Part shown: positions 54,750 through 63,230 of the stretch, one piece after another | Layout of the letters: each line of letters begins with the position of its first letter | Numbering within the stretch: position 1 is the stretch's first letter | Origin: Paludibaculum fermentans | GTDB taxonomy: Bacteria; Acidobacteriota; Terriglobia; Bryobacterales; Bryobacteraceae | NCBI RefSeq assembly: GCF_015277775.1 | Contig: NZ_CP063849.1 | Location: forward strand, 6,029,501-6,093,500 | Reading direction: 5' to 3' | Length of the DNA stretch: 64,000 nt | Program-made: the position numbers and the translations under genes | The notes under the pieces: generated by a model | Told to the model about the DNA's origin: nothing | Database searches by the model: none | Seen by the model: only the letters and a program-made list of their open reading frames with translations

Positions 54750-57035
54750 ATGGGTTCCGAACGGCAACCGATCAACTATCAATTCGGCGTCTTTGAGTTT
54801 TCCGCCAACACGGGAGAGCTGCGCAAAAACGGGATAATCGTCCGTCTCGCCCCCCAGCCAGCACTGGTGCTGAAAATGCTCCTGGCCCAAAATGGAGGCA
54901 TTGTATGCCGGGAAGACCTCCAACTGGAGGTCTGGAAGGGTGACACGATCGTAGATTTCGAGCTCGGGCTGAATCGCTGCGTCGCCCGAATCCGGAGCGT
55001 GCTCTCCGACGATGCCGACACGCCTCGGTATGTCGAGACGATTCCTCGCTTGGGTTATCGATTCATTGCTCCGGTGAAGATCGTGCCGGTGCCCCAGCGT
55101 CAGGGAATTCAGGTGGCGGCGGCCCCTGATCCGGCCCCTGCTGCCGCATTCGAAGCTATCCTCGCGCCTGAGACCACTCCGGAGGTCGTCCCCCAGGAAT
55201 CCAATCGTTTAGCGCCACCGCAAGTGGATGCTCCGCTGGAAGGCCCCAGCCGAAGTCCGGGCCGGAAGTGGCGGAGCATCCTCTTTTATGGTCTGCCGGC
55301 CGCCGTGCTCATTCTCGTCGGGTTGTTCTGGTCCCGGCACTTTGTGCGCAACCGGACCGTGCAACTCCGCTCGGACTACTCCGTTGGGCCGCTGTTCAGT
55401 GAGCCCGGTCAGACCGGGAGTCCGTCTTTCTCCCCGGACGGCTCCAAGGTTGTCTTTAGCTGGAGCGGGAGCCGGCAGGACAACTTCGATCTCTACATCA
55501 GGTCAATCGGTACTCAGGACACAACCCGGCTCACCAAGGCACCGGAAACGGACTACAGTCCTGCCTGGTCGCCCGACGGGAAGTCCATCGCCTTCTGCCG
55601 CGCCGGCCCGCGGGACGGTTCGTCCATCTGGGTGATCTCCCTCTCCGATGGCGCGGAGCGGAAACTCATCGATGTGCCATGGACCCCGGTAGTGGGCAGC
55701 CGCTTTCTGACCTGGTCTCCGGACAACAGGCGGTTGGTGTTTGCCGGAAGCATGAGCGAAGACAAGGCCTCCGGTCTTCTCGAAATGGAGGTCGCCACGG
55801 GCGCGACCCGCTACCTGACGAAAGCCCAGGCAGGGAGCGTGGAAATGCATCCAGCCTACGCTCCCGATGGGCACGCAATCGCCTTCGTCCGCGATATCGC
55901 CCGCGGAATCAGCCGCATTCTCGTGCTGCCCATGAACCCCGAAGGCGGGGCGGCCGGGCCGCCGGTTCCGCTGTCGTGGCCCGGTTTCGAGAGTTCCAAC
56001 GTGGCCAGGCCCACCTGGACCCCCGACAGCAGCTATCTCCTCTTTGCTTCCAATCGGAACAGCGAACAATACCTGTGGATCGCGAAGGCGGAGCAGGGGG
56101 CCGCGCCCCAACTGCTCAGTACCTTGGGTCCGGGCCTGATGGATGCGGCGATCTCCTCCACCGGAGACCTCGCGATGGTTCGCGAGCGCCTGGACATCGA
56201 TATCTTCAAGCTCGACATGGACCGGTTGCGCCGCGGCGATTCCACCGCGACGGTACCCGTGGTGAACTCCAACCGCCTGGAAACTTACCCGAATGTTTCG
56301 CCCGACGGCCTGAAGCTTGCCTTTGAATCCAACCGCTCCGGCTTCACTGAGATCTGGACCTCGAATGTCGACGGCACCAACCTCACGCAGATCACGAGCA
56401 TGGGCCATCCCATCACCGGCTCCCCCTCTTGGTCTCCGGACAATCGGACCATCGCCTTCGACTCGCGGGCCGGTGGCGTTCCGCGAATCTACCTGGTGCC
56501 CGCGGGCGGTGGGAAGGTTGAGGCGCTAACCTCTTCGAATGAAATGAGCGTCACGCCCGCCTGGTCCGCGGACGGCGCCTGGATCTATTTCACCTCCGAT
56601 CGCACCGGGCGGCCCGAGGTCTGGCGGATCCCCTCCAGCGGTGGTACGCCGCAGCAGGTTTCCACCACCGGCGGATTCTCTCCGTCCACTTCCGCCGGTA
56701 AGATGATCCTCTACTCGGCCAATCGGTCCTGGGTCACCACACTCAAATCCCTGAATGTGGAAACCCGTGAGGAAAAAGTCCTGGCTACGGATGCCATCCG
56801 CCGCAGCTACTATCCGGCCGCGGATGGCGTGTATTACATCGCCGCCGGTGCCGGCGGCCACTTCCTGCTGAAGTTCATCCCGTCCGCGGGCGGCGCCGCC
56901 GTAACTCTGTACGAGTTCCCAAGGCGCACGGCCGAAGGCATGGGCATGTCCCGGGACGGCCGTTCCCTCTTCTTCGGAGAAGCCGAACAGTTGAATACCG
57001 ACCTGCAGTTGGTTCGGGACTTCTGGCGGAATTGA
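54750..57035 (+). CDS. Winged-helix DNA-binding protein with transmembrane segment and TolB-like (PD40) propeller
   Basis: About 761 residues. An OmpR-type winged helix (about 8-106; NYQFGVFEFSANTGELRKNG, RYVETIPRLGYRFIAPV), a Pro/Ala linker, one transmembrane helix (about 175-194), then a periplasmic beta-propeller with repeated SPDG motifs (GSPSFSPDGSKVVFSW, YSPAWSPDGKSIAFC, NVSPDGLKLAFESN). This CadC-like layout is frequent in acidobacteria; it may sense an envelope signal and control nearby genes. I chose ATG 54750 because it directly precedes the domain; upstream in-frame starts add low-complexity sequence. A homologous protein starts beyond the window end at 64000. Confidence 0.85.
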   Translation: MGSERQPINYQFGVFEFSANTGELRKNGIIVRLAPQPALVLKMLLAQNGGIVCREDLQLEVWKGDTIVDFELGLNRCVARIRSVLSDDADTPRYVETIPRLGYRFIAPVKIVPVPQRQGIQVAAAPDPAPAAAFEAILAPETTPEVVPQESNRLAPPQVDAPLEGPSRSPGRKWRSILFYGLPAAVLILVGLFWSRHFVRNRTVQLRSDYSVGPLFSEPGQTGSPSFSPDGSKVVFSWSGSRQDNFDLYIRSIGTQDTTRLTKAPETDYSPAWSPDGKSIAFCRAGPRDGSSIWVISLSDGAERKLIDVPWTPVVGSRFLTWSPDNRRLVFAGSMSEDKASGLLEMEVATGATRYLTKAQAGSVEMHPAYAPDGHAIAFVRDIARGISRILVLPMNPEGGAAGPPVPLSWPGFESSNVARPTWTPDSSYLLFASNRNSEQYLWIAKAEQGAAPQLLSTLGPGLMDAAISSTGDLAMVRERLDIDIFKLDMDRLRRGDSTATVPVVNSNRLETYPNVSPDGLKLAFESNRSGFTEIWTSNVDGTNLTQITSMGHPITGSPSWSPDNRTIAFDSRAGGVPRIYLVPAGGGKVEALTSSNEMSVTPAWSADGAWIYFTSDRTGRPEVWRIPSSGGTPQQVSTTGGFSPSTSAGKMILYSANRSWVTTLKSLNVETREEKVLATDAIRRSYYPAADGVYYIAAGAGGHFLLKFIPSAGGAAVTLYEFPRRTAEGMGMSRDGRSLFFGEAEQLNTDLQLVRDFWRN

Positions 57036-57090
57036 CGGGAGCGCACACGGCCTGCCATCTCCCGTCCCGCGACGGCCTTCTCACAACGGG

Positions 57091-57363
57091 TCAGCGGCGG
57101 TTGGCGACGTCGGCGGCCAGGCGCAGTTCGGCATCCGCCTTGATCAGATACTCTTTTGCTTTTGCGGCGTGCCCACCCAGTTCGTCGCTGTTGTTTGCCT
57201 GGGCGGTGCTGATGTGGGCGAAAGACGAGACAATCGCTTCCTGTGCCGCCCGCAGTTCTCCATGGCGTTTCCCGATGTTGACTACCGGGTCGCTCATCAT
57301 CGCCTGGAGACAGCCCACGACTGCTACAACGGCGACGGCTAAATGGATGCTCTTCCTCTTCAT
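57091..57363 (-). CDS. Small exported protein (90 aa), hypothetical
   Basis: MKRKSIHLAVAVVAVVGCLQAM is a signal peptide (possible lipobox VVGC). The mature part is short and helical (AAQEAIVSSFAHISTAQA, EYLIKADAELRLAADV). A GGAG lies upstream of the ATG, so it is probably a real gene. Role unknown. Confidence 0.6.
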   Translation of the reverse strand: MKRKSIHLAVAVVAVVGCLQAMMSDPVVNIGKRHGELRAAQEAIVSSFAHISTAQANNSDELGGHAAKAKEYLIKADAELRLAADVANRR

Positions 57364-57592
57364 GACTTGAATTCTCCTTAAGTTAGGTTGATCCGAACTT
57401 CCCTGTCTGGCGGGATTGTGTCGCAGGACGAATGCTGAAATCGATGTTGCACGCCAGTGTTCCAGTGGCGCACAGGACTGGCACCCTCATCAGGGACACC
57501 CTCCTGTTCTTCTCCTGACGTCGCGATCCCGGAGCCGGAAGGGAATCGTCACGGCTTCACTGGATAGGGGGAGAATCCCATGTCAAATTTGA

Positions 57593-58183
57593 TCAGTCTT
57601 TTTCATCTGCGCGGCCGGCCGCCTGCGCTTGCCTCCCTTTCGCCCACCGCCGCCATTGCCGGCCTCCGGCCAACAGCGCCAGCCCGATCCCTGCCATGCC
57701 GATTGTCGTGGGCTCCGGCACCGGGTTCGCGCCCAGCGACCGCTCCTGAATCGTCAGGAATCCGCCGGGGATGGCAATCTGATTGGACGGATTCTGAACG
57801 GGGACCAGCGTCGCGTCCGTAAACGCGTAATGCCCCACCGCCGTCGCAGCAGGAAACAGCGCAAAGAACTGATACAGATTGTTCGTGCCGCTCGGCTCGC
57901 CAATCGTCACCACCACCTCGCCCGGCGACGTGGAAATGGTCAGGTGGTTCACGTCGTCCCGCAACACTGCGCCGGAAAACGGAAGCAGGTTCAAGTCGAT
58001 GGCGCTGGGATCAATCTGCGCGACGCCATTGAGCAGCTTCAGTGAGAGAAACTCCACCTCGGTCTCGCTGGTCACCGCGGTGGCGTCAAAGTGCAGCGTG
58101 TAGGTGTAAATCGACGCGCTCCAGCCCATCGTGCTGGTAGCGAGCAAGCAGAAAATCGTGAGAAACAGCCGGGGCATAGTCAT
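57593..58183 (-). CDS. PEP-CTERM protein, exported
   Basis: 196 residues from ATG 58183, which has AAGGAG eight bases upstream and begins a signal peptide (MTMPRLFLTIFCLLATSTMG). The sorting signal is at the C-terminus: VPEPTTIGMAGIGLALLAGG followed by a basic tail, the PEP-CTERM motif recognised by exosortase (EpsH). The body is beta-rich (YTLHFDATAVTSETEVEFLSL). Such proteins are exported together with exopolysaccharide. No exosortase gene is in this window. Confidence 0.82.
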   Translation of the reverse strand: MTMPRLFLTIFCLLATSTMGWSASIYTYTLHFDATAVTSETEVEFLSLKLLNGVAQIDPSAIDLNLLPFSGAVLRDDVNHLTISTSPGEVVVTIGEPSGTNNLYQFFALFPAATAVGHYAFTDATLVPVQNPSNQIAIPGGFLTIQERSLGANPVPEPTTIGMAGIGLALLAGGRQWRRWAKGRQAQAAGRADEKD

Positions 58184-58311
58184 GAGTTGAACTCCTTGTG
58201 AGGTTGATCGGATCGGCGTGCTGCGGCTGGCCGCTGCCTTTCCACTCACACAGTGGTGAGCACCGCCGCAACAGTGATCATCGCTTCGTGCGGCACTTTG
58301 TGGCCGCCACA

Positions 58312-58348
58312 AACCAAAACGCCGGGGAGACGCGAAGTCCCCCCGGCG
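58312..58348 (-). terminator. Terminator of giant protein B
   Basis: On the - strand, CGCCGGGG / CCCCGGCG stem (58341-58348 and 58320-58327) with a loop of 13 bases, followed by TTTTGGTTT (58319-58311). It lies just downstream of the giant protein B stop at 58370 and ahead of the PEP-CTERM gene start. Confidence 0.6.
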
Positions 58349-58369
58349 CTCTGCCACTTCTCAAACCCG

Positions 58370-61300
58370 TCAACCCTCCAGCATCACCAGGCCGTTGATG
58401 ATGCCTGCCGTCGTGTCACAAACGCCGTCTGTGATGCCCGCCCCAACACGTCCGGGGCTGAACGGCTCACCCTGCGCCACCGTCTTGCCCACATACGGAA
58501 TGTAGGTGAAGACATTGGCTAACACGGTTTGCCCATCCTGGCCGAGGAAATCCGCATGGTTGAGAATCGCGCCGACTGACGCCATGATCAGCATCATCGC
58601 CCCGTATCCGCCATTCAGCCGCGAAACGGTCCGCGCCCAGGCTTTGGACACCGCCGGGTCTTGCTCCTTGGCCTTCGCGTAGTTCGCCGCGGAGAGAATC
58701 AGCGGCAGCGCCGCCAGGCTCCAGTAGGCAAAGACGAACGGATCAGTGCTGCTCACCGGAACGCTCAGCCCAATCCCGATGGCCGTCAACGAAGCTGCCG
58801 CCATCGCCACACCCCCGTTGCCCGATGCGTTCGACAGGTCGCCCCAGGCATCCATCACTGAGTACGTCATCCCGTTGAGGATGGTGGCGATGCCGGTCAG
58901 GTCCGTGAAGTCTCCCGTAGCGGACCGCGGCGCCTTGGCCGCCGCCGTGTTGTTCGGAATCAGATCCGTGATGATCGCCGACGGGATCGCCACAACCAGC
59001 GCAATCAAGTCGAACATCGACAACTGGTCCCTCGAGATCACTTCCCACAGCTGGCTCACAATCGGTATCCGGATGGGGCGCTGGATAATCGCGATAGCCC
59101 CCCGCAGAAGTGCCGGCAGGTTGTCGATCAACGCATCCAGCACACTCTTTAACAACCGCAGCATGTCCACCAGAAGATCGCCCAACAGGTTCATGACGTC
59201 GGAGATCGAGTTGGTCACGAACTTCGTCGGATCCTTCATCAGATTCCCGAAGTTGGAAAAGAACGCCTCCAGGTCCTCGCCGATGCTGCTCAGCGCGCCG
59301 CTGAGTTGCTGGTGAACTGCCGCCGCCAGCGCATCCACCGCCGGAAGAAAGTCGGAAGGGATCGGCGTGGAGGCCACCGACAGGCTCGACGAGTCCTCCG
59401 TCGTGTTGGCCGCATTGTCGGTCACCTTGCCGGTCCCCCAACGGCTCTGCGGGTAAGACTGTTTGCCATTGGCGTTGTAGATCGGCGTTGGGTCGTTATC
59501 GTTCTTCTGCGAGGCCTTCATCGACTTCTTGAAGTAAGCGTCCAAGGCACCCAATCCGCCCTGGATCTTACTGATCGCGCCGTCCAGCGCGGCATCCACT
59601 GACGCGCGGAAGGCCGGCGTCATCGTCGCCGTCTGGTCAGCGAGAGCCGTCAGGTTCTTAATCGCCGTATTTTTGATCGTGTCCTTGGCGGCCAGAATCT
59701 TGCCCCAATTGAAGATCTCGCTCAACCATTCCACAACCTTGACGATATCCTTCACCACCGACTTCAGGAAGCCGCTCACCACCGCCAGGGCGTGCTCCAG
59801 TGCCGTCACCGTGATGTTGTAGATGTTGCCGAGCTCATCCGTGATCGTGTGCAGCACCTTCTCCGTCGTCGCGACCACCAGTTTCACCACCTTGCGCGCG
59901 CCCTTCACCACGTTGGAAACGAAACTCTCAAAACCCAGTCCCGTGGTGGCCTCGGCCGCAGCCAGGCTTGTTTCGGTGGTCCCGGGTTGGAATGACCATT
60001 TCCCGGTGGCCGCATCCAGCACGGTTGTGAAGTTCGGAACCGAACCAGGCTCATACACCCGCGTGTTGCCATTCTGCGTAACGTCCCCGTTGTACACCAG
60101 GTTCTTCGGCGAGAACGCAATAAAGTCCCCCTCACTCGAGGTGGCACTCATCCGGCCCTTACGCCGGCTCCGCCGTTTGCGCCGCGCTTCGGTCACACTC
60201 ATCCTCACCTTCGCCATGTGCTTGCGCGTCAGTGACAGGGACACGCTCGTGTTGCCCAGCGTACTGACAATCGTATTGGCCGCCGCCGAGGCGCTATCCG
60301 GGTCCACCAGGATCGTCTGCCCGTCGTAGCTGGTCGCCGCTGCCATGTCACTGGCAGTCACGCCCGACAGCTTCTCCACCACGTAGTGATCCGGGTAGAT
60401 CATCATCGCTTCATTGGTGTCCATGAAGTCCGACCACAGGAACAGGGTTGGGCATGACACATCGGTCGCCTCCACCGTGATGCTGACCTCACCGGCAAAG
60501 TCCGACGCCGCCGACGCCGAAGCGCTGGGACCAATCGTGAACGCCTTGCCATTGATCGTCACATTGATCGTGTCCGACGCCCACACCCTCACCGCCTTGT
60601 TGATCCGGGGGTTGCGGTTCGTATCCAGCAACTGCACGTGCGTGCGGTACAGCGGCGTGGAGGGGATCGGGTTGTCCGGAGCACCCTGCGCACTATCGGC
60701 CAACAGGGTGCTGTCGCAGTAGAACTGGTGGAATTGGTCCACAAAGTCGATGGCGCACAGGTTATACGAGTTCTGATTCGACACGTAGCAGATGCCATTG
60801 TCGACACCGATGACTGTGCCGGACTGGTCCGTGCAATAGCTCAGCGTCTTGGTGCCCGAACTCGTCAGGTCCACGGCGTAAATCGTCGCCGAGGTCTGCT
60901 GCGAATCCGACGTGCGCGTGGAAAGATAGGCGTACCCGTCCTCGATATAGACCGGCGCCGAGTCGATCGGGTGGCCCAGGTCAACTACCCATTCCTGCGC
61001 CTTTGTCGAAGTGTTGATCGCGTAGAAGTTGCCGCCCGAGTCCGTGCAGTAGATCCCGTTACAGTACGTGTACGGAGCCGACAGCGCCGTCGACAGATTC
61101 TTGTTGTCCGGCGGCCAAGCCCAGCCGGCCGCGCCTGACCCGACATCGAAGCTCTGCACCGTCCCCATGGAGGTGCTGACATACACCAGCGCACCGGAGA
61201 CGCACACACCCTTGGGAGTGCCGGCAAACGACGACGTCCACTGGATGGCGCCCGTCTGCACATTCACCGCCATGATCGACCCATCCACCGCCACGAACAC

Positions 61301-61921
61301 CTGCCCCGCCGCGCCCAGGGCGAAGCGCGCCTTCGTGGGCGAGCCTTGCAAGGGCGTTATCCAAAGCTGGGCCTGGGCGTCCAAATCGTAAGCAATGATG
61401 TTGATGTTGTCGGGATTACTCAGGGGCATGCCACACAACACCATCACGCTGCCAAACAGAATCGGCGGGCCCAGGTCCGCTTGGGCGTAGAGCGATTTCT
61501 GGAGTTCGCCCGGGTTGGCTCCGATGATGTACGACGGCGACGTGTCAGGCAAGGCCATCCTGTACAACTTCGAATCCGAGCCGTTGGTGGGCATCAGGAT
61601 GTTGTCGATCCGGGGGACGATGGAAAAGTTCGTGGTATTGCCTTCGCGGGCGCCGGACTGCACTTCAAACTGAACCAGCGCCTGGACCGGCTCCTCACCG
61701 CTGCTGCCTCCAACCATGCTCCACATCGAGCCTCGTTGGAAAAGCACGGAACTGGGGTTGATGGGCCCCCCGGCGCTCCTGTTCCAAAGCACTGCGGGCC
61801 CGGCGGCTCCTGAACAACCCGACTGCGCGAAAGCCCCGCGCGGAAGCCCCGCCAGCATGGCGCCGCCGGCCAGTGTCTTGAATAAATCGCGTCTGGAAAA
61901 GCCTTTGATTGGAGTCTTCAT
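58370..61921 (-). CDS. Giant Tat-exported protein B: PQQ-like beta-propeller plus helical C-terminal half, unknown family
   Basis: 1,183 residues from ATG 61921, with a Tat signal (GFSRRDLFKTLAGGAMLAG). Paralogue of protein A with the same order: PQQ-like propeller (LGAAGQVFVAVDGSIMAVNV, YCTDSGGNFYAINTSTKA), an Ig-like block (THVQLLDTNRNPRINKAVRVW; MIYPDHYVVEKLSGV), a short lysine/arginine-rich stretch (about residues 590-620), then amphipathic helices (VVEWLSEIFNWGKILAAKD, MFDLIALVVAIPSAIITDL), ending GIINGLVMLEG. Shared sub-sequences include WLS-x2-F-x-WG-x-IL, the NNDP/NDNDP linker and the IP-x-S-x-LW-x2-IS segment. Between two PEP-CTERM genes. Function unknown. Confidence 0.8.
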   Translation of the reverse strand: MKTPIKGFSRRDLFKTLAGGAMLAGLPRGAFAQSGCSGAAGPAVLWNRSAGGPINPSSVLFQRGSMWSMVGGSSGEEPVQALVQFEVQSGAREGNTTNFSIVPRIDNILMPTNGSDSKLYRMALPDTSPSYIIGANPGELQKSLYAQADLGPPILFGSVMVLCGMPLSNPDNINIIAYDLDAQAQLWITPLQGSPTKARFALGAAGQVFVAVDGSIMAVNVQTGAIQWTSSFAGTPKGVCVSGALVYVSTSMGTVQSFDVGSGAAGWAWPPDNKNLSTALSAPYTYCNGIYCTDSGGNFYAINTSTKAQEWVVDLGHPIDSAPVYIEDGYAYLSTRTSDSQQTSATIYAVDLTSSGTKTLSYCTDQSGTVIGVDNGICYVSNQNSYNLCAIDFVDQFHQFYCDSTLLADSAQGAPDNPIPSTPLYRTHVQLLDTNRNPRINKAVRVWASDTINVTINGKAFTIGPSASASAASDFAGEVSITVEATDVSCPTLFLWSDFMDTNEAMMIYPDHYVVEKLSGVTASDMAAATSYDGQTILVDPDSASAAANTIVSTLGNTSVSLSLTRKHMAKVRMSVTEARRKRRSRRKGRMSATSSEGDFIAFSPKNLVYNGDVTQNGNTRVYEPGSVPNFTTVLDAATGKWSFQPGTTETSLAAAEATTGLGFESFVSNVVKGARKVVKLVVATTEKVLHTITDELGNIYNITVTALEHALAVVSGFLKSVVKDIVKVVEWLSEIFNWGKILAAKDTIKNTAIKNLTALADQTATMTPAFRASVDAALDGAISKIQGGLGALDAYFKKSMKASQKNDNDPTPIYNANGKQSYPQSRWGTGKVTDNAANTTEDSSSLSVASTPIPSDFLPAVDALAAAVHQQLSGALSSIGEDLEAFFSNFGNLMKDPTKFVTNSISDVMNLLGDLLVDMLRLLKSVLDALIDNLPALLRGAIAIIQRPIRIPIVSQLWEVISRDQLSMFDLIALVVAIPSAIITDLIPNNTAAAKAPRSATGDFTDLTGIATILNGMTYSVMDAWGDLSNASGNGGVAMAAASLTAIGIGLSVPVSSTDPFVFAYWSLAALPLILSAANYAKAKEQDPAVSKAWARTVSRLNGGYGAMMLIMASVGAILNHADFLGQDGQTVLANVFTYIPYVGKTVAQGEPFSPGRVGAGITDGVCDTTAGIINGLVMLEG

Positions 61922-62145
61922 GGTCTGTAACCTCTTTTCAGTCACAGAGTGGACTCCAGCCGGAGAAAGTGATCACTGGGGCGTGGAATGCCGCTATTTC
62001 GGTCGCAACGGTTCTAGCGAAATCGTCGGTCTGCTCAAGGCTCAAGGATGAGACCCCCGATCCCACCGCCGGAGAGGTGGAAATCGAGGGCCTCCGCGCC
62101 CTGCCGATGCTGCCGGACTCCCGCCGGCCAACTCAGCCGTATTGC

Positions 62146-62814
62146 CTATCGATCGCCCTGCTCAGGCGTCGCCGCAACAACTCTACGCCGCCGGTAGAGC
62201 CCTACCCCGCCCAGGCCCATTCCAGCCAGCAGCATCATCGACCAACTCGACGGTTCGGGTACCGGGCTCGCCCCGGTCAGGGCCGCGACCTTGATGCTGT
62301 TGATGAGAAACTCATTGTTGCCCGTGATGGTCAAGTGCGTGAGGACTCCAACTGGCACCGTGTGGGTAAACTGGTACGTCGTGAACTGGGTATTGGCCAC
62401 AACCGTGATCATTTGAGGTGCGCCCAGTTCCGCCAGTACCAGCGCGTTGGCCGCGCCGCCCGCCATCTCGATTTGTACTATATAGTCGCCGGGGCCGAAG
62501 GCGTGGGCCGATGTCAAAGTCGGATTGATGCCCTGATAGGTGGGCATCTGAAGGCAAGTCGCACTCGACGCGCCGGCCAGGAAGCACGGGTTGCCCGGGT
62601 CATTGGCGATCCCGCCCAGATAGAAAACGTCTTTGCCGGTGACCGAGAAGGTGTCCGGCGACCCGACAGTCGACCCGGCTGGGGTGGGCGAGGTCGGCGA
62701 CCCGTTGTCGAAGCTCGTCGTCAGGACGAGAGCTGCGGCCTGGGACGAAAGGGTGGAAGCAGCGCACAGTACGCCGAGCGCCGCCAGTTTGTAAAGGAAC
62801 TTCAGTTGATACAT
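62146..62814 (-). CDS. PEP-CTERM protein, exported
   Basis: 222 residues. The second of two nearby ATGs (62812-62814) is preferred: AGGAG at 62827-62823 is eight bases upstream, whereas the ATG at 62820 leaves only two. Signal peptide YQLKFLYKLAALGVLCAASTL; C-terminal sorting motif VPEPSSWSMMLLAGMGLGGVG plus arginines (YRRRR). The body has a beta-sandwich look (DNGSPTSPTPAGSTV, ITGNNEFLINSIKVAAL). It is upstream of giant protein B on the same strand. Confidence 0.82.
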   Translation of the reverse strand: MYQLKFLYKLAALGVLCAASTLSSQAAALVLTTSFDNGSPTSPTPAGSTVGSPDTFSVTGKDVFYLGGIANDPGNPCFLAGASSATCLQMPTYQGINPTLTSAHAFGPGDYIVQIEMAGGAANALVLAELGAPQMITVVANTQFTTYQFTHTVPVGVLTHLTITGNNEFLINSIKVAALTGASPVPEPSSWSMMLLAGMGLGGVGLYRRRRVVAATPEQGDR

Positions 62815-63230
62815 TTCCATTTCTCCTGTCAATAACTCGCGCCAACAGGACGGCATTCGACGCCTGGCAACGGGCCCAGCAAAGTCTCGCGGAGCTCCGT
62901 CTTGCGTTCCTCCGCGCTGGACGCCAACCAGAATCGGGCGACTGGGAGGTGAGGATCAATGAGTGAGTGGTGATTTGCAGGTGTGAAAGATATGCTCGGC
63001 TATCACATTGAAAAAAAGGGGGATGGCGATCACGGCGGAACCCTGGTGATCATGCACGCGTACGGCAATAGGTGGGCGAGGGATGACTCTCCCTCGGGCA
63101 GGGACAATTAACGGCGGCGGCGGTCCGGCACCGTGCATCCGGATTTCGGTCTGGAGCGGCACTCTGGGGCACTCCTGCCCACGATGGTCGCGGGAATTCG
63201 AACTTCAGCAGGAGAGCCGGACCGGCGCTT
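62815..63230. other. 416-bp spacer upstream of the PEP-CTERM gene
   Basis: Holds the promoter of the PEP-CTERM gene and the 3' end region of the PD40 gene. One hairpin, CGAGGGA / TCCCTCG (63077-63096), lies 135 bases past the PD40 gene stop without a T run. No coding frame with a supported start was found and no clear sigma-54 (TGGCAC-N5-TTGC) site for the PEP-CTERM gene. Confidence 0.4.

Noticed and set aside
57580-57822. An 80-residue + strand frame with GGGGGAG before its ATG
   Set aside because: It lies almost wholly antisense to the PEP-CTERM gene, whose signal peptide and C-terminal sorting motif are clear; the frame has no recognisable features and is Pro/Ala/Arg-rich like a shadow frame.
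57364-63230. Sigma-54 promoters (TGGCAC-N5-TTGC) ahead of the PEP-CTERM genes
   Set aside because: I looked for the element in both upstream spacers and found only partial matches.
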